This document shows positions 23,138 through 36,439 of a stretch of DNA of 64,000 nucleotides, piece after piece. A program made the position numbers and the translations under genes. How positions within the stretch are numbered: position 1 is the first letter of the stretch; each line of letters opens with the position of its first letter. Under the pieces are notes generated by a model. That model did not search any database and was not told the origin of the DNA. It saw nothing but the letters and a program-made list of their open reading frames with translations. The stretch comes from Steromphala cineraria (taxonomy: Eukaryota > Mollusca > Gastropoda > Trochida > Trochidae), in NCBI GenBank assembly GCA_916613615.1, contig OU744724.1:33491607-33555606 (forward strand), in the 5' to 3' direction.

Positions 23138-26100
23138 ATGTTCAAGACAATGGGTCCGGCACACAATCATGAAGCTGAGGACGCTATGGACAACAACACT
23201 TCATCAGACTGTGTCAGCCAAAGGGGGAATAACTCTGAGTGCAACTCACCCGAAGTTGAGCGAAGATGTCCTCAGAGTTCAAACTATCAGAGAAGTCACG
23301 AGTCAGGACAAAGAGGTAGGTTATTGTTGAAGACCTCTCTTCTTTTGGATAATCTTAATTGTTGTCTTTAACTGAATGTAATATTGCAGATATTTTATGG
23401 TCATCATATTTCTGTTAATATTTCATAATTATTAGGGGCTGGACATTGCCATTTAAGTGGCAAGCACTTCTTCAAAATGCACCGCTCTTACTCTTTGTCC
23501 AACTAAGATAGTAAGTTACCGGTAGATGTTGTCACCTTTCAGTACAAATTTTGTTGGGCCTCTTGTGAGACAAGACTCAAAATGTCTTTGTGAGGCATTT
23601 TAGAAGCTGGTATGGTTAAGAATGTTATTTATAATTAACTTCTTTACTGCATGAAATGCGACGTTCTGGTGTAGATACTGACACTGTTATCATACCAAAA
23701 CGTTGCATTTCATTCAATAAAGAAGTTGATTATCCATAACAACTTGACCTCCTTCAAGGCTCAAAATGTCCGACATGCTTTATGGTACACCCAGTTGATG
23801 TGTGCATATGACCTACCGATAGTATACCCTCTAATGATTTTACATGATGAAGCAATGCTAAATAAGTTGTTTGAATGATCATCATATTAAATGTTTCTAA
23901 TAGAGTATTATTGTCATCTTCAGTTCAATATTTTGCTTCCTATTTATTTATGTGCATTTCCATAGTGACATATGCATAAAATGTATGTAAAGGACATTGT
24001 GTTCAGATTGAAACTTAACATATCTCATAAGATAATTTCACAAATTATTTACATATTGATATAATGTCTCATTGGTTTATCAGAACCTTGAAGCTTAGAA
24101 TTAAATTTCTGTCTTATAATAATAAGTGAAAATATGATTTTGTTAATGTTCATTCAAACATGACAATGATATTTCTTTTAAGTTTATTCAAAACTTATCT
24201 GATAAATATCAAATGAGAATTTCAAGAATAAAAGAGGAAAATTCCATAATGTTGTGCTAAATATTTTATGATTTCAAATTTCACTGGGAACAGATGTATC
24301 TCTTTTATAATTTTATGGTTGGTTTAATGTTTAAGTGGAATGCTATGATAAATTCTTTCCAACAACCAAAATAAGTAAAATGCAATGAATAGAAAAATTC
24401 ATGAAAATCTCAAATGCAAGAAAAATGTAGGACTTTTTATCTCATTAACTGGGTTTTTCTCAATGGTTCTTATTTGTAAATATAAAAAAAATCATGAATT
24501 GTCATTGTATGAAAAAGTTTTGTTCTGCAAAGGTGTTTTTTTTCATTTAGTTAATTAGGTCGGTATATATGGTTCTATATTGCTAAAATACCCTGATAGA
24601 ACTGTCCCTTTAAATCTGTTGCAATGGTCTTTGCCTCTCTCACGTTGAGTTCACCGTGATTATCTGCCCGTCACATGGGTTTAGCATGGCCTGCCAATGA
24701 TGCTTGCCACTAGACTTTGTTTACCAGTTGTCTTGCAAATATTGTTTCTCGAGAGGACAAACATGGAAGGCAGAGTCTGAGCCATGATAAAACATTGCCG
24801 CATATTGTGCATCGTGTGATTCTGACCCTGAACTTCAAGCAGGCTGGACTAAGATCTGGATATCTCCACAGAAAGCTGGAAGACACAGTGGGACGTAGTT
24901 TAATCTTACAAGTTGAGCATTCTGGATAGACATGTTTTTGGTCACCCTCAATTTGGATGTATTTCAAGGATCTGCGATGTGCTTCAGTTCATAATCATTC
25001 TCTTGCACAACATTGTCATTAGTTCATTCCTGGACAGGATTTCACAGTTTCATCAAATTCAGATGCTCTTGACATTGAATTTGAAAAATAAGTGTATGAC
25101 GGTTTGATCAAAGACCTATATATACTACTCTATGATTGGGTGTAGTCATTGAAAGGATTGCCAAGTCAAATTTGTTGATAGTGAAATTGAATGAAGGTTT
25201 TGACCTGGAAAGAACATTGTCAAGTTACATCTTTAGTGTCTGTCTTTGACAACAAGAATTATTGAAGAAATTTAGGACTTTCAGTACTGGATTTTACAAC
25301 AGAGTTGCAGCAGAGGTCTCCAGAATGAAGGTTGAAATAGCTGAGGCAGACAGTACCACCAAACCATTGGTCAACTCAGGAGTGTTTGTGAAATCTTTTA
25401 TTCGCATGGTGAAAACAGTTCTCCTACCAGAATTGGTAGAAGATTATGTTATCGACAGAGAGGACACAACAGAAGATGTTGATGAAGGTGGTTTTTTATA
25501 ACTTTGATCTAATAGATAGACAATAGATAGTCTTTGCTGAAAGTTCTGATGAGTGAATATTTTCAATGAAGTAATGTTTATTAATGTAGATTTTAATTTA
25601 TATATCCATATAAATTTAGTTTTTTTGTGACTTAATATTCAAAGTTTTATACAAAATTGTTACAAAAGAGGACACTTTATCAGTGTTGTTCCTAGAGGGG
25701 GTCCTTGGGACATTGCCCACCCTTTTGTCTTGGTGTCCCTTAAAATTATTAGATGTAGGATACTTTTACCATTCATTTGCATTGCAAAGGGGCCTCTCTG
25801 CTAAAATATTGCCAAAATGACCCCCTTAGCTGATCACCTAGGATCAACACTGCTTTTTAATAGAAGGTAATTTCTCTAATGACCGTAAGAATTAAGTAAT
25901 ATTTTTATTAGTTTGACACATAATTTACCATTCAGCATGAATTTCATGAGATGATACAATAAGAGAAGCAAAGTGTTTTTGTTTACACATTTTCAAAGCG
26001 TACCACTGAAATTGTGTACAACTTCATATTTTACCATAAATCAAATAACAATATTAATTTATAGTTTTCTTTGGTGTTTCGATTGTCTTGCTATCTTTAA

Positions 26101-29100
26101 TAGATATTATAGTGAGTATTCATGAAGAGTCTTTGTAAGAAAGGATTTACCTTTGCCAGCTACGACCATGAGTGAAATGTCAACTTTTACCCATGACACT
26201 CATGAAATTAACATGATATTTGCAAACTACACTGAGTACTGATATCCTATGTCACATTGTGAATTCCCTATTAGAAGGATCTTTTATTTTGCTAATGGAA
26301 TTTCCATTAGTGTCATCTTGTTGTGAGGTTTCTTGCATTGTGTGAAAACTAATCTATTATCACCAAATTATTGTTAATTTATATGATGAAACCTTATTAA
26401 CAGGATCATTCATCAATAAAAAAACATTCCATTCAAGGACATTTTACTGTTGAAAACTATTAATCCGATTCATTCTACGAATTCTGCACATGTCTTCTTC
26501 TGTATAATTCAAAATTCTTGTTTTACAATGTGTTTTTGGCCCATGAAATGTCATGAGGACAGACATGGTTGTTCATTGGTATTCTGTATTGAGGTTACTT
26601 AACAGAGGGACTATTTAGCAATATGACATTTTAAATGATGGGAGCTATTTTTTCCTTAATATGGAACATTGTGATAGTTTTTATGATCATAATGATCGAC
26701 ACTAGTGATGATGAAAGAAGTTTTTGAAGGACAAGGATAACAATATTTTTGTTTTGAACATTGAGGATTTATGAAACAGATATCTTGTGTAGGATTAAAT
26801 TTATGACCAATGATTGGTATTTTTTCTCTGACTATAATTAAAAGAAAATTAACACCACAAATGTAAGTTATTTATGATTCATAGTCATGGATCTTTATTT
26901 TCAAATGTTCCTAATGGCAGGGGATATAGACCACTCTGCTTGTTTCGTGTTGACTATGGTGAAGTTGATTACATAGTGATGTTTGTGATGAATAAGTGTG
27001 ACACTGTATCACAGTGATAAATACTCAATGATGGCAAAATTGATCACTTAATCATAAATGAAGACATATTTTATTCTATGTGATGATGGCAATATATATG
27101 AAATACACTCATTTATTCAGAATTTTTTCAGTTCATAAAATATATTTGTAGAATTAATAAATTGATTAACAATGTACATGTACAAATACATTTCAAATGA
27201 CTTGTATTTGCTTTTACAATCACATGATTATCATTGATCATATCATATGAAAATAAGGTTATTTTTACATAATCGAAACACTTTCAAGGACATAAGTATT
27301 AGTTTATTACAAGAACTTCAAGTTCTTTGAAAAATAGATCAATATATTGATAATTATTTGGTGAACCTTAATGCCAACCTGAGAAATGAGTCTATTATCT
27401 ATTCTTTTGAGTTTTTTGCAAAGATCATTAGATCTTTAATGTCATACCGTAATTTCAACATGTTATGTTTTGTGTTGTAATCAATATGTCATTTCAACCT
27501 GTGTCAGACACAAAAGGTCATGTATTACATGGTATGTTGTTTTATGTAATACATGTATCTTAAATCCTTACTTCACATTGTTACACAATTAAGGAAGACG
27601 ATTATAGTGCTTTGCATTAGAAATGCAAAGACAAATAAGAGAACTGTTGGAAATGCTACAAATATGTTTTGGGATTGTTTTGTTTTATTGAATGACCCTC
27701 AACCAGACAATTTGAATATGCATATCCATGTAAAAGATCAATACGTATCTAGAACCTGCTAAGTATAATCAAAAGATATTTTTAAAGAGGGTTTTGGAAA
27801 ATTATTGTCAGAAGGGCAACTCTTAATTATTTCAAGGTCAAACAGAAATCTAAAACGCTCTATGAAAAAAAATGGTTTATCATAAAAATACAAAAATATC
27901 TAATGTCAAACTCAATTTTATTTCTTTTTATCATTGACAGTAATTAGACATTTGTGATGATATTACAATCAACTTCAAGAGATATGGACATGTAATCTAT
28001 TTCTCTCTCATTATAAGTTTAGTCTTATTTGAGGTCGAAAAGCATTTACAGCATTCCTTAAAGTCCTAAATCTTTTAAATTAGGGATGAACCAAAGCTTT
28101 CATATCACATTTCACTTCTGTTTTTAAGAATCATTTAGATACTTTTCATCAGAAATGTTAAGTTTCTAACATGTTCATTATTTAACATGTCTCATATTCT
28201 CAAACAAACCAGTAACCCTGTGCCTGTTAATGCAGTAATATTTTGGTTATCTAATTAACCAATAGCCATTTCACAATTATTCCTTGAAATTATAGTTTTA
28301 TTAAGAAAAGGTCTTATTTATCAACAAGTGCTTGCCAATGTATTTTTTCATGTTGGTCAGAGTGATAAGTTAGCTTTTCTGACATCAATAAAACATGAAA
28401 ATTTTAAACTCAAAACATTAGTATGTTTATATTGTCTTGACAAAGAATCAAATACAAAATGACAGCTTTGTATGCATATATGAAGCCAACCTCAATCAAG
28501 AAAATATATAAATAATGTTAAGCCAAGTCATTTTCTAACAATCATGTTTGTATTGTAGATGCCTGGATGGGATATTCTGGAGTTTGGTCCAACCAGAACA
28601 ATCACTACATGAGTCAGCAGCATTCTCAACTCCACAGCTACAACATTCACCGACACCAGCAGCTCCAACACAAGGTGACCTCCAGGACTGGCTCCTGGGA
28701 TGGCAGCTCTACAATATCATCCACTGTCGAGGGACCCACCATTTTCAAGAAAGAGATACATGCTCAAGGTAAGAAAACAAATATATTGATTCTTACAAAT
28801 TTTTCGGTTTAATGTGTTAAATGTGTATGAAATATGTTACATCTGAGATTTGCTTCAACATCTATTGTTGTATTGATGTTCTATTTTGGCATAGAGCAAA
28901 TAATGAAAAATCTAGAATATAAAAAAAACATTCCTTTTACCTTGAAATATAATCTGAATTAAAACTGAATAACATTGATAATATGAAATATAAATACAGT
29001 AAAAACTGTAGATGTTTCACGTTTTATTGCTCTACGTAAAACTATCTTAAGCCAATGGCATACCTTATTTATGAATTGAAAACATCAGTGTAGCTGAGAG

Positions 29101-30633
29101 ATGTTTTAGATATAATGTGAACTTTGAAATAATTAAAATTTTAAGTTTTATTAGCCGAATAAGATCTATTTTTGTAACCCATTTTTGCTCATCGGGTCTT
29201 AAATTTAAATTAAAAACATGATTTAATAACATACTATCAATGTAAAATTCAGTTTGCCTTATTTGCACAGATTTGCTTTCAAAAACAAAATGATAATAGG
29301 TTGCAAGCTGTACTTACTCTTTAAGGGTCAATACTTTCTTCTCTTAGATATGACCAAATTAGCTTACCATGTCCCTAGGGAAAACTTCCACTCTTTATGT
29401 CCAGAAGTGTCAATGATTGTTTCTTATTTGCAGAAAGTACAGAAGAATTTGCCCGACCAAGCAGTTCCAGCCAGTGTGACAGTACTGCTAGATCTCAGGT
29501 TAGTTGATAAAGAGTGGAATTTGCCTTTTGGATGCAAGTCCTCAGAGAAAATGTGATTTGCTACATATGCATATTAATGTAATGAGTTGATATGAACTTA
29601 ATGCCATATATTATATTTGATTACAAATCAAACAAACTATGTTGTCATTGTTTAAAAAAGTCAATTTCAATTGGTTGTAGGTTTACAATAGTATCATTAT
29701 ATTAGGTTGTTGACCATCATCCAGTAACTTAGATACTTATATGGTTGTAATTTACCAATACATTATTACATTCAGAAGTACTGATAAACGGTTCAATATT
29801 TTTGTCTGTATCTGTATATAGTTTGGCTGGCCTCCTCTCTATATAGAGCATAAATTGCCAGGGTTTGGAAGGATGTAGAAGTGTCAAATGCTGTAATAGC
29901 AATATTTAATCTGAAAATTAGGTCAAATATTTAGTCTTCAGGGATTATCACTCTGACGGATGAGATTGAGTTTCTAGATCTGTTTCCTTGACAAAATGAT
30001 TAAGTAAATTAAAGGATCTTAAATGATGTATGGTATCTCAAATAGAGTGATAGACTAATGCTTCATATTATTAAATGTTGTATTTATCATGTTCAGGTGG
30101 CCCCTCGTCGAATGATGTCGTCCCCATCATCTACTGGGCTTGTGGACCTGAGGAACCTTGGGGAACCTGTGGACATGGTGTCTGGCAGCAATTGTCTCCC
30201 CTTGTCGGAGAACTGCATGAGGTATTCACTTAGCCTCACACCCCCAGAAAGTCCTCGACAGAGAAGTCAACTCCTGAAGAGGAAGCCATCATTTGGGAAG
30301 GCTGCAGAGTCCTCATCAAGTTCTGGGCAGATAAGTCAGAATGATGAGGCTCGTGCAGAGAAGAGAAGGAGGTTCACCAGGACCACAGAGGCCCTGCAGA
30401 AGCTGGGTCTCTGGGACATTGCCATCCGTACAGGGAAGATGATTGTGCACAACCGACAACTACAGAAGGATATTGATCAACTGAGACAGGACTCAAAGCA
30501 GTTGATGCTGTCAGTGTTGAAGAACCCTGAAAATGACAATCTGAAGAGAGCTCTGCTCACAATGCAGGCAAGGATTAATGCCCAGAAACATCAGATGTTC
30601 CAGAGTCACAACATGTCAGCTGTGAAGTCATGA
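23138..30633 (+). CDS. CIPC: CIPC-like protein (CLOCK-interacting pacemaker family)
   Basis: Four coding exons, all GT/AG with matching phase: 23138-23315, 28559-28768, 29434-29498, 30097-30633; 329 residues. Residues 1-150 are low-complexity, rich in Ser, Asn, Gln and His. Residues 152-235 are Ser/Pro-rich (SLTPPESPRQRSQLLKRK). A basic patch (EKRRRF, about 239-244) is followed by TTEALQKLGLWDIAIRTGKM and a predicted coiled coil (about 268-300, HNRQLQKDIDQLRQ). The pattern 'RRF..T.E.L...GL.DI..RT' then a coiled coil is the one I associate with vertebrate CIPC, a nuclear repressor that binds CLOCK. The family call rests on this C-terminal block only; the N-terminus is not diagnostic. The acceptor for the first coding exon is GCACAG at 23131; a second in-frame ATG lies four codons later. 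Its 3' neighbour, ITPK, is convergent. Confidence 0.7.
23621..23743. mobile_element. 123-bp fold-back element in the CIPC-like intron
   Basis: Arms of about 50 bp: AACTTCTTTACTGCATGAAA at the left and TTTCATTCAATAAAGAAGTT at the right, with similarity extending to AATGTTATTTATAAT / GATTATCCATAACAACT. The central part is GTAGATACTGACACTG. Confidence 0.8.
24640..25500 (+). pseudogene. decayed intron-free coding sequence, family unknown
   Basis: Several plus-strand stretches read like one interrupted protein: a frame from 24717 (SREDKHGRQSLSHDKTLPHI, then KLEDTVGRSLILQVEHSG), a frame to ~25100 (LLTLNLKNKCMTV), then from ~25140 ERIAKSNLLIVKLNEGFDLE, and after one in-frame TGA at ~25246 the run KKFRTFSTGFYNRVAAEVSR to PELVEDYVIDREDTTEDVDE at ~25490. 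At least two stops and a frame change break it and no splice sites separate the parts, as in a retrocopy. I do not recognise the parent gene. It sits in intron 1 of the CIPC-like gene in the same orientation; use as an alternative exon is possible but unlikely given the stops. Confidence 0.5.
25501..28558. other. remainder of the first coding intron of the CIPC-like gene
   Basis: AT-rich intron DNA with no exon or repeat that I can identify. A 69-codon frame at 27553-27762 has no recognisable similarity. Confidence 0.4.
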
Positions 30634-33060
30634 GACTGAATATATATCAAGGACATGTCTACTTCAGCTTGTGGAGTGTCTTGAGTCCAAGATGCTGATC
30701 TTATCTACCTGAGATGTTATGAGTTTTAATATTGTTAAAACCTTTGTGTAATTATGGTTTCAGAACTCATCAAACCTAGAATCTGTTTCAGATATACAAC
30801 AGATGAAATATAAACATAGTCCTAGCCATATTTGTTAGGTCATAGATACAGGGCTCAGTATAGTGCTATGAAGAATAATCTGTTATGTTAAGGACATGTT
30901 GTGGTCACAGAGGCTTCTCCAACCTATGTATATATATGCTGATTGGCATCAAGCACCTGTTGTACAATAGTAAGATAGTTTCATTCTTTATGGAAAACTT
31001 TGTCATGAGAATTAACTATTGGGAACAAAGTTGGTAAACATCAATTTCAAATTCATCAAGAGGTTGATCTACAAACATAAAAAGCTCCATTATTCCTCTT
31101 ATTCTAACCCTTAAAAAATCATTATCATCAAAGAAAAAGATCATATTGTAAATAGTTTTCTGTGAAAATGTAGATATGAAAAGTCTGTTTTATACTTTCA
31201 CATGTGTATATTTGTAGATAAAGATCTTGTTGACTGTGCTATAATGAATATCTCAATGTTGAATTTGTAACGTTCATTGGAACTCTTTGTGTGTCTTTCA
31301 GTGAACTCAAGCATGAGGGGCAATTTGTGTGTCAGTTGCTGTTGCTTGAACCTTTTGTTATGTTCTAATAAGGTCACTCATGCTTGAAAAAGAATTAATG
31401 TGAAGCTGTTTTGTAAGAAGTAGCTGAATAGATGTGATAAACTTTATTTTGAAGGCCAACATTAAAACGTAATATATTTCTGGTTTAAGTCTGCATAGGT
31501 CTCAAACCAACACATTAAACCCTTTTCCTGAATATGACCAAGGGAAAACTAATTTCACTTTAATTTCCTAGGCTACATTGACTTTAAAAATCCAATTGTT
31601 TCTGTTCATGTGGGCCTTCACAAGTGTTTTCAGAGTGAAATCTTTTTCTTTTTTTTTGTTGACATTTTTTAAGCCTCATTTAGAAAAGTAAGTGATGTAA
31701 GTAAAACAAGTTGAGTCATTGCTTCATTGTTGTCTGTCGAGACCAGAAACATTTTTAAAGTTTTATTTTTGTGGCCTATTGTCTAAAATTTATAATTTTC
31801 AACATGAGTTTCTTAAAGTCTTTCTTCAGTTTCAGGATAAACATTGTTTGATATAATGAGCCTGAAAATAATTATTTTGACTTTTGATGTTGCAAATATT
31901 GTTCGATATAATCTAATGCCATGCTTTTTTCAGTGATGATGTTTAAATTCTTTTGTGAAAAATTATTCTTAAATATTCAAGTATAGTCGCTTCTGATAAT
32001 GTCAGTAGCCTCACAAAACTTTACAACAATTTGGACTATTAGTTGACTACCTGTTTAACTTGTGTTAATTGTTGGTTTGTACCATTTCCAAATTACAGTT
32101 AGATAAAAAATAAATACCATTCAATTTTGGAAATTGTCTGGTGTTAAATACAGTTGCATTGCTAGTGATCATTCTTCAAGTCCTTACTTGCTCTGATTGA
32201 CCTCATAAGAAATTTCTAATTGCTATATTGCATTTATCTTAACAATATTTGATTCATGTATTGATCAAACATATCTACCTAGTTTAATATTTTGCTAATT
32301 AGATATGGGTTATTTTTCTATGTCCTCTAATGCCAATTTTGTTAAATAAAATAGATTCTAACCCAAAGATTTCTCAAACTTCTGAAGTTCTTTAAATGAA
32401 ATACAAACAGAATTTTTTTTGGTGCTTATGCATATGGATTTGAGTGATATTTGTTGTTTGTAAAGATTTTATAAAACAATTGTGTATTTGAAAGTTTTTC
32501 ATTTACTGTACATTCTGTATATGTATTTTGTTGAAATTGTTATAAGTTTTCAAATGTTACTTGTTTTGAATGCATTGTTTTTTATTGTTTTAGTTGATCA
32601 ATTAACTTCAAAGGTATTGAAAGACTTACTTGTTCAAGAATGTAACTTGTTTTAAAGGTTAAACATGATTGTATTTAGGGGCCTCCTTTTGTTAGGATAA
32701 TTGGTTCAACATAATGAAAGCAAAATCAGCGATTATTCACATTGATTTCAATTATTGTAAATAAAATTGTAAAATTGTAAAAATGAATAAGCAACAAAGG
32801 CCATCCTTTGTCATCTGTAAACATTTTACTTTAAGATTATAAGGTCTGTTGGAAAGGCCTATCAAATATGGATGTGACAGGTACTATTACTAAAAATATA
32901 ACTGGAACACTATTTGTTAAGTACATTTCAATTCGCTGAATAGAAAGTATATGTTTGGATGTTGCATTCTTCTTTCTTGTTATCTTCTGTTGTCATGCAG
33001 ACCAGTTGCCTTGGTTTGTGTATCATGTAAATAGTGAACCATTTCAATAAACTTGAAACT
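30634..33060 (+). other. long 3' UTR of the CIPC-like transcript
   Basis: About 2.4 kb of AT- and T-rich sequence without coding frames lies between the stop codon and a clear AATAAA at 33046-33051. It contains several Pumilio-type matches (TGTAAATA near 31147, 32755 and 33025; TGTATATA near 30927), which suggest possible post-transcriptional control but are expected at some rate in AT-rich DNA. Confidence 0.5.
33046..33051 (+). terminator. poly(A) signal of the CIPC-like gene
   Basis: AATAAA in the context TTTCAATAAACTTGAAACTT, followed within ~25 bases by a T/GT-rich stretch (ACTCTGTTTTTCC). This is the most downstream good candidate before the convergent repeats. Confidence 0.5.
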
Positions 33061-33161
33061 TAAGTTACTCTGTTTTTCCTTTTCTTTGGAAATCTCAACT
33101 AGTTAAACCTAGTATTCACATATAACCTCTGGTACAGGTTAATCATTTTCTAGGCTGGAAA

Positions 33162-33516
33162 CATTCTCTCCCTACATGAGTAGCTCAAAGTCATTAAAAG
33201 CTGATGTAACCTCTTTTTTAATATGAGCAGTTCTCCGGTTTCTTTGATATATTCACCAAATGGCAAAAATATACACAACTGCACAGCTGAGAAATTTTTC
33301 AAAAATCCATTTTTGGATGAATTACGTTTTGCTGAAACATACTGAAAGACTTTGATTGTGAAGATGAATACATTATAACTGATTACACAACTAACTTTGC
33401 TTGTATCCAATTAGGATATCTCTTTCAAACTCTCTTTCTATTAGAATTTCTCTGTCACAAGAGTACAGATGTTAGATCAGGAATTTATGACCAAAGGTAC
33501 CTCTGTAGGGAGAATG
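33162..33516. mobile_element. ~355-bp element related to the 10477/16403 hairpin family
   Basis: Ends CATTCTCTCCCTACATGAG and TACCTCTGTAGGGAGAATG are inverted and match the arms of the short hairpins. The longer AT-rich interior suggests that the short hairpins are internal-deletion derivatives of this type. Confidence 0.6.
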
Positions 33517-34049
33517 AGGACTGAAAACAGAGAATCTTTATTGATTGCCAAGAAAATTGTACAATATTGATCAAACCGACATTGAAAATGTTTCCCTAAC
33601 TGATGAACAGACTGGAGTCCCTTCATCATTGCAGTACAAACATATTTCCTACATATGTCATTTAAATGTTACCACATGCAGTTTGATAATGATGTCAAAT
33701 TTCTATTTGTTGATGGCAAAATTATAGCATGCTTTTCAGATGGATAAAAAGTGTATCTATTTTATGTATTTGGCTGCGTAAGACCTGAAAGAACTTTTTA
33801 CTTCACATGCACAGAGATATCTCAAGTGAAAAAATGATGTTCTGACCTCTGTTCCAATTCTACTTAATCCCTTGGGTTGTATCACAAAACATTTGAAAAA
33901 TGTCAGCCAATGTCACAAGGCCTTTGCAATGATTCAGTAGCCAAAATGATAACTTTTGAACATAGTCGATGATTGCACAACTTACTTTCTTTTTCATGAA
34001 TCACAATAAAAAAATGTGGTGCATGTATAAAATTATCTTTCACTAACAA
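33517..34049. other. intergenic DNA, nothing recognised
   Basis: No exon or repeat identified. Confidence 0.4.
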
Positions 34050-34790
34050 CATTAAAATTAATTCTTATCAAAACTCTTCTTAAAAATATGGTTCAAAGAC
34101 CTCGCCCTTTAGAACATAAAAATATGATAAACAAAGAAGCGCTCGCACATCACGCCTGTACTTAAGTCTTCGCATTGGCTGCTAGTTCGGTCCAGAGTCG
34201 ACTTCAAGATTCTCTCGCTGGATGGTTTTGTACCAAGCTACCTGTGTGACATACTTTAGTTAAAATACTTAGATCAGCAAATCTTGATCTAGAGATACGC
34301 ATTCTACGTAAAACTAGCCTCAACAATACTTGCTTCATTCCGATATTGAGTCTTAACAAGATGTAGTAGCGGGTCGCGTCAGCCGATCTGTATGTAACAG
34401 TATGCTATCGCACATATCATGATGAAGGTTCATAGGTCGATGAAAGGTCGACTGTCGCGACCTGCTACTACATTTGTCTAGACTCAATATCGAGAGTAAA
34501 GCGAAGCTTTGTTTACTTAGACTAACCTTAACGCACATACAGTCCTATGACTACGGATCTTTTAGCTTCGCTGCTCCTTTTGTCTGGAACTCTCTCCAAC
34601 CCACGAGAACTTCATATAACATTCCTTTTAAAAGAATACTATGCTTTCTAGTTTCACATTCGTTTTGTAAATACTGTAAAACTAAATACCAATGCATTGA
34701 ACTGGCAAAAGAATATCAAACATTTGATGCAATCTGTGCAAATCAAATTCCCTTAATCTCCCAGGCTACACAGTAGTTCTTGTTAGTTTT
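34050..34790 (+). pseudogene. LINE reverse-transcriptase C-terminus, degenerate, split by a fold-back element
   Basis: Plus-strand fragments read LHWLLVRSRVDFKIL (about 34170), then a LRSANLDLEIRILRKT-like stretch, and after the insertion RLTLTHIQSYDYGSFSFAAP and FVWNSLQPTRTSYNIPFKR. The order LHWL.V..R..FKIL - YG.RSF..AAP..WNSLP - F(K/R) is that of CR1/L2-type LINE RT C-termini. Stops and a 152-bp insertion (34341-34492) make it dead. Confidence 0.85.
34341..34492. mobile_element. 152-bp fold-back element nested in the LINE remnant
   Basis: The arms CGATATTGAGTCTTAACAAG + ATGTAGTAGCGGGTCGCG and CGCGACCTGCTACTACAT + TTGTCTAGACTCAATATCG are inverted copies with few differences. It interrupts the reading of the LINE frame. 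Confidence 0.85.
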
Positions 34791-34816
34791 ATCAATTGAT
34801 CACACTAGGGCTCGTC

Positions 34817-34890
34817 TTATTCACATAAATACTGTTTATTCACATAAATACTGTTTATTCACATAAATACTGTTTATTCACATACATACT
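34817..34890. repeat. 19-bp tandem repeat, four copies
   Basis: CACATAAATACTGTTTATT repeated head to tail, the last copy diverged. Confidence 0.95.
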
Positions 34891-35312
34891 ATAATGAAAG
34901 TATTTACATGCTATTTTCTAATGTATTCTTTCCCCTTATCTCACAATATCAAAATGATATAAATCAAGATCATGGCGATTCAACATTGAACAGTGAACGT
35001 GCACATATTGCATTGCTTGCAAACACAAGTGTTCATTTATATGACCTTGTGCCACGCACATGTCTATTTACAAATTGATCCTTTTCTCGTTCTTCATAAG
35101 GTTATAAATCGCATTTTCACTGATATATGCAAAGATATTTTCCACCATAAAAATGAAGATTCTTTCATTAAGTAGCACATTCACAAGTAAAAATCACCGA
35201 AACGCAATGGAACCAAAGGTCAGTGTTTTGTTCAGTCAATAAATAACTAAAACGTTCTTGGGTAAATTACTGAAGGTTAAAAAATAAAAACTTCTTTCTG
35301 ATTATCTTTGTA

Positions 35313-35482
35313 GCTCTCTCTCTCTCTCCCTCTCCCCCCCTCTCTCTCTGTCTCTCTCTCTCCCTCTGTCTGTCTCTCTGTCTGTCTGTCTGTGTGTGTG
35401 TGTGTGTGTATCTCTCTCGCTCTGTCTCTCTCTCTGTCTGTCTGTCTGTCTCTGTCTCTCTGTCTGTCTTTCTCTCTCTGTG
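35313..35482. repeat. (CT)n / (GTCT)n microsatellite
   Basis: Mixed CT, GTCT and GT repeats with a TGTGTGTG block at about 35392-35408. The arginine/glutamate-rich minus frames across it are artefacts. Confidence 0.95.
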
Positions 35483-35994
35483 TTGACATATACCGCAACT
35501 CATTACACTTTGGCATAAACATTTTCACAATGACATAAAGGGGTTAATTCGTTATCTGTAATCAAAGTGATTAACTATATGTTATAATCTGTGCACTGAT
35601 AGTGACCTTGTCAGTAATAAGTTCAGTATTTACGTGTTTAGATCACGCACTAGACTAAAACCAAAGACGTATATCGCTACATACGTATTTGATTGACTGT
35701 GACAAAGGCATTTTGATAAAACATTGACGTCAGTTGAAAAATAATTAAATCTTATAGAAATAAAACTGTCAACAATGCGAAAAACTGTGACGCTATATTC
35801 TCGAGTTAACGGCCACGTTTGAACAACTTTGGAAGGAAATTGCATGGTTTATTAATGTCAGTTCAATGTCTATAAGGTAGAGGTTTCAATGCCGAGTTAT
35901 TAAAAAACATGAGAACAAGTTAGGGTTTATCTTTTATTATTGCAATAGGCCTACAAAAAAGTAACGCCGTTAAACATGTTTTGCATAGTAGAAA

Positions 35995-36420
35995 ATTTCA
36001 AAGAACGGGTCATGGGTTTATTTAGATTATATTCTTAAAGATACAAAATATGTACATATCTGAAAATCGTTTTGCATGTAAAGAGAGATCGCAGATCATG
36101 GACTTATTTGGACAATAACGACAATATATTCTTGAAGGCACGAATATTCACACTTCTGAAACTCGAAATAGCATCACAGAACAAATCGGGGTTTTCTTTG
36201 GATAATGGAAAAAATTATTTAAAGATACAATATGTTTACATGTCTTTTGAATGTTAACAGAATTCACAGAGCCGATATTATATGGACAAAAGAAGAAAAT
36301 AATATTCTTAAAGATACAATACATTTCAACATCTTTTGAATGCTAAACGAATACAAATAATTTACAGAACCGATATCATATGGACAATAAAAATGTGGTA
36401 ACCTATATACTATAATATAT
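35995..36420. repeat. degenerate repeats downstream of the ITPK stop, probably its 3' UTR
   Basis: Imperfect repeats of ATTCTT(A)AAGATACAATA, CATCTTTTGAATG and CCGATAT.ATATGGACAA recur at roughly 60-120 bp spacing. On the minus strand AATAAA lies at 36022-36017, about 420 bp after the ITPK stop, and is a candidate poly(A) signal. Confidence 0.5.
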
Positions 36421-36439
36421 TTACATATCTTTACATTGT

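Noticed and set aside
35267..35528. Arg/Glu/Asp-rich frames on the minus strand
   Set aside because: Produced by the CT/GTCT microsatellite.
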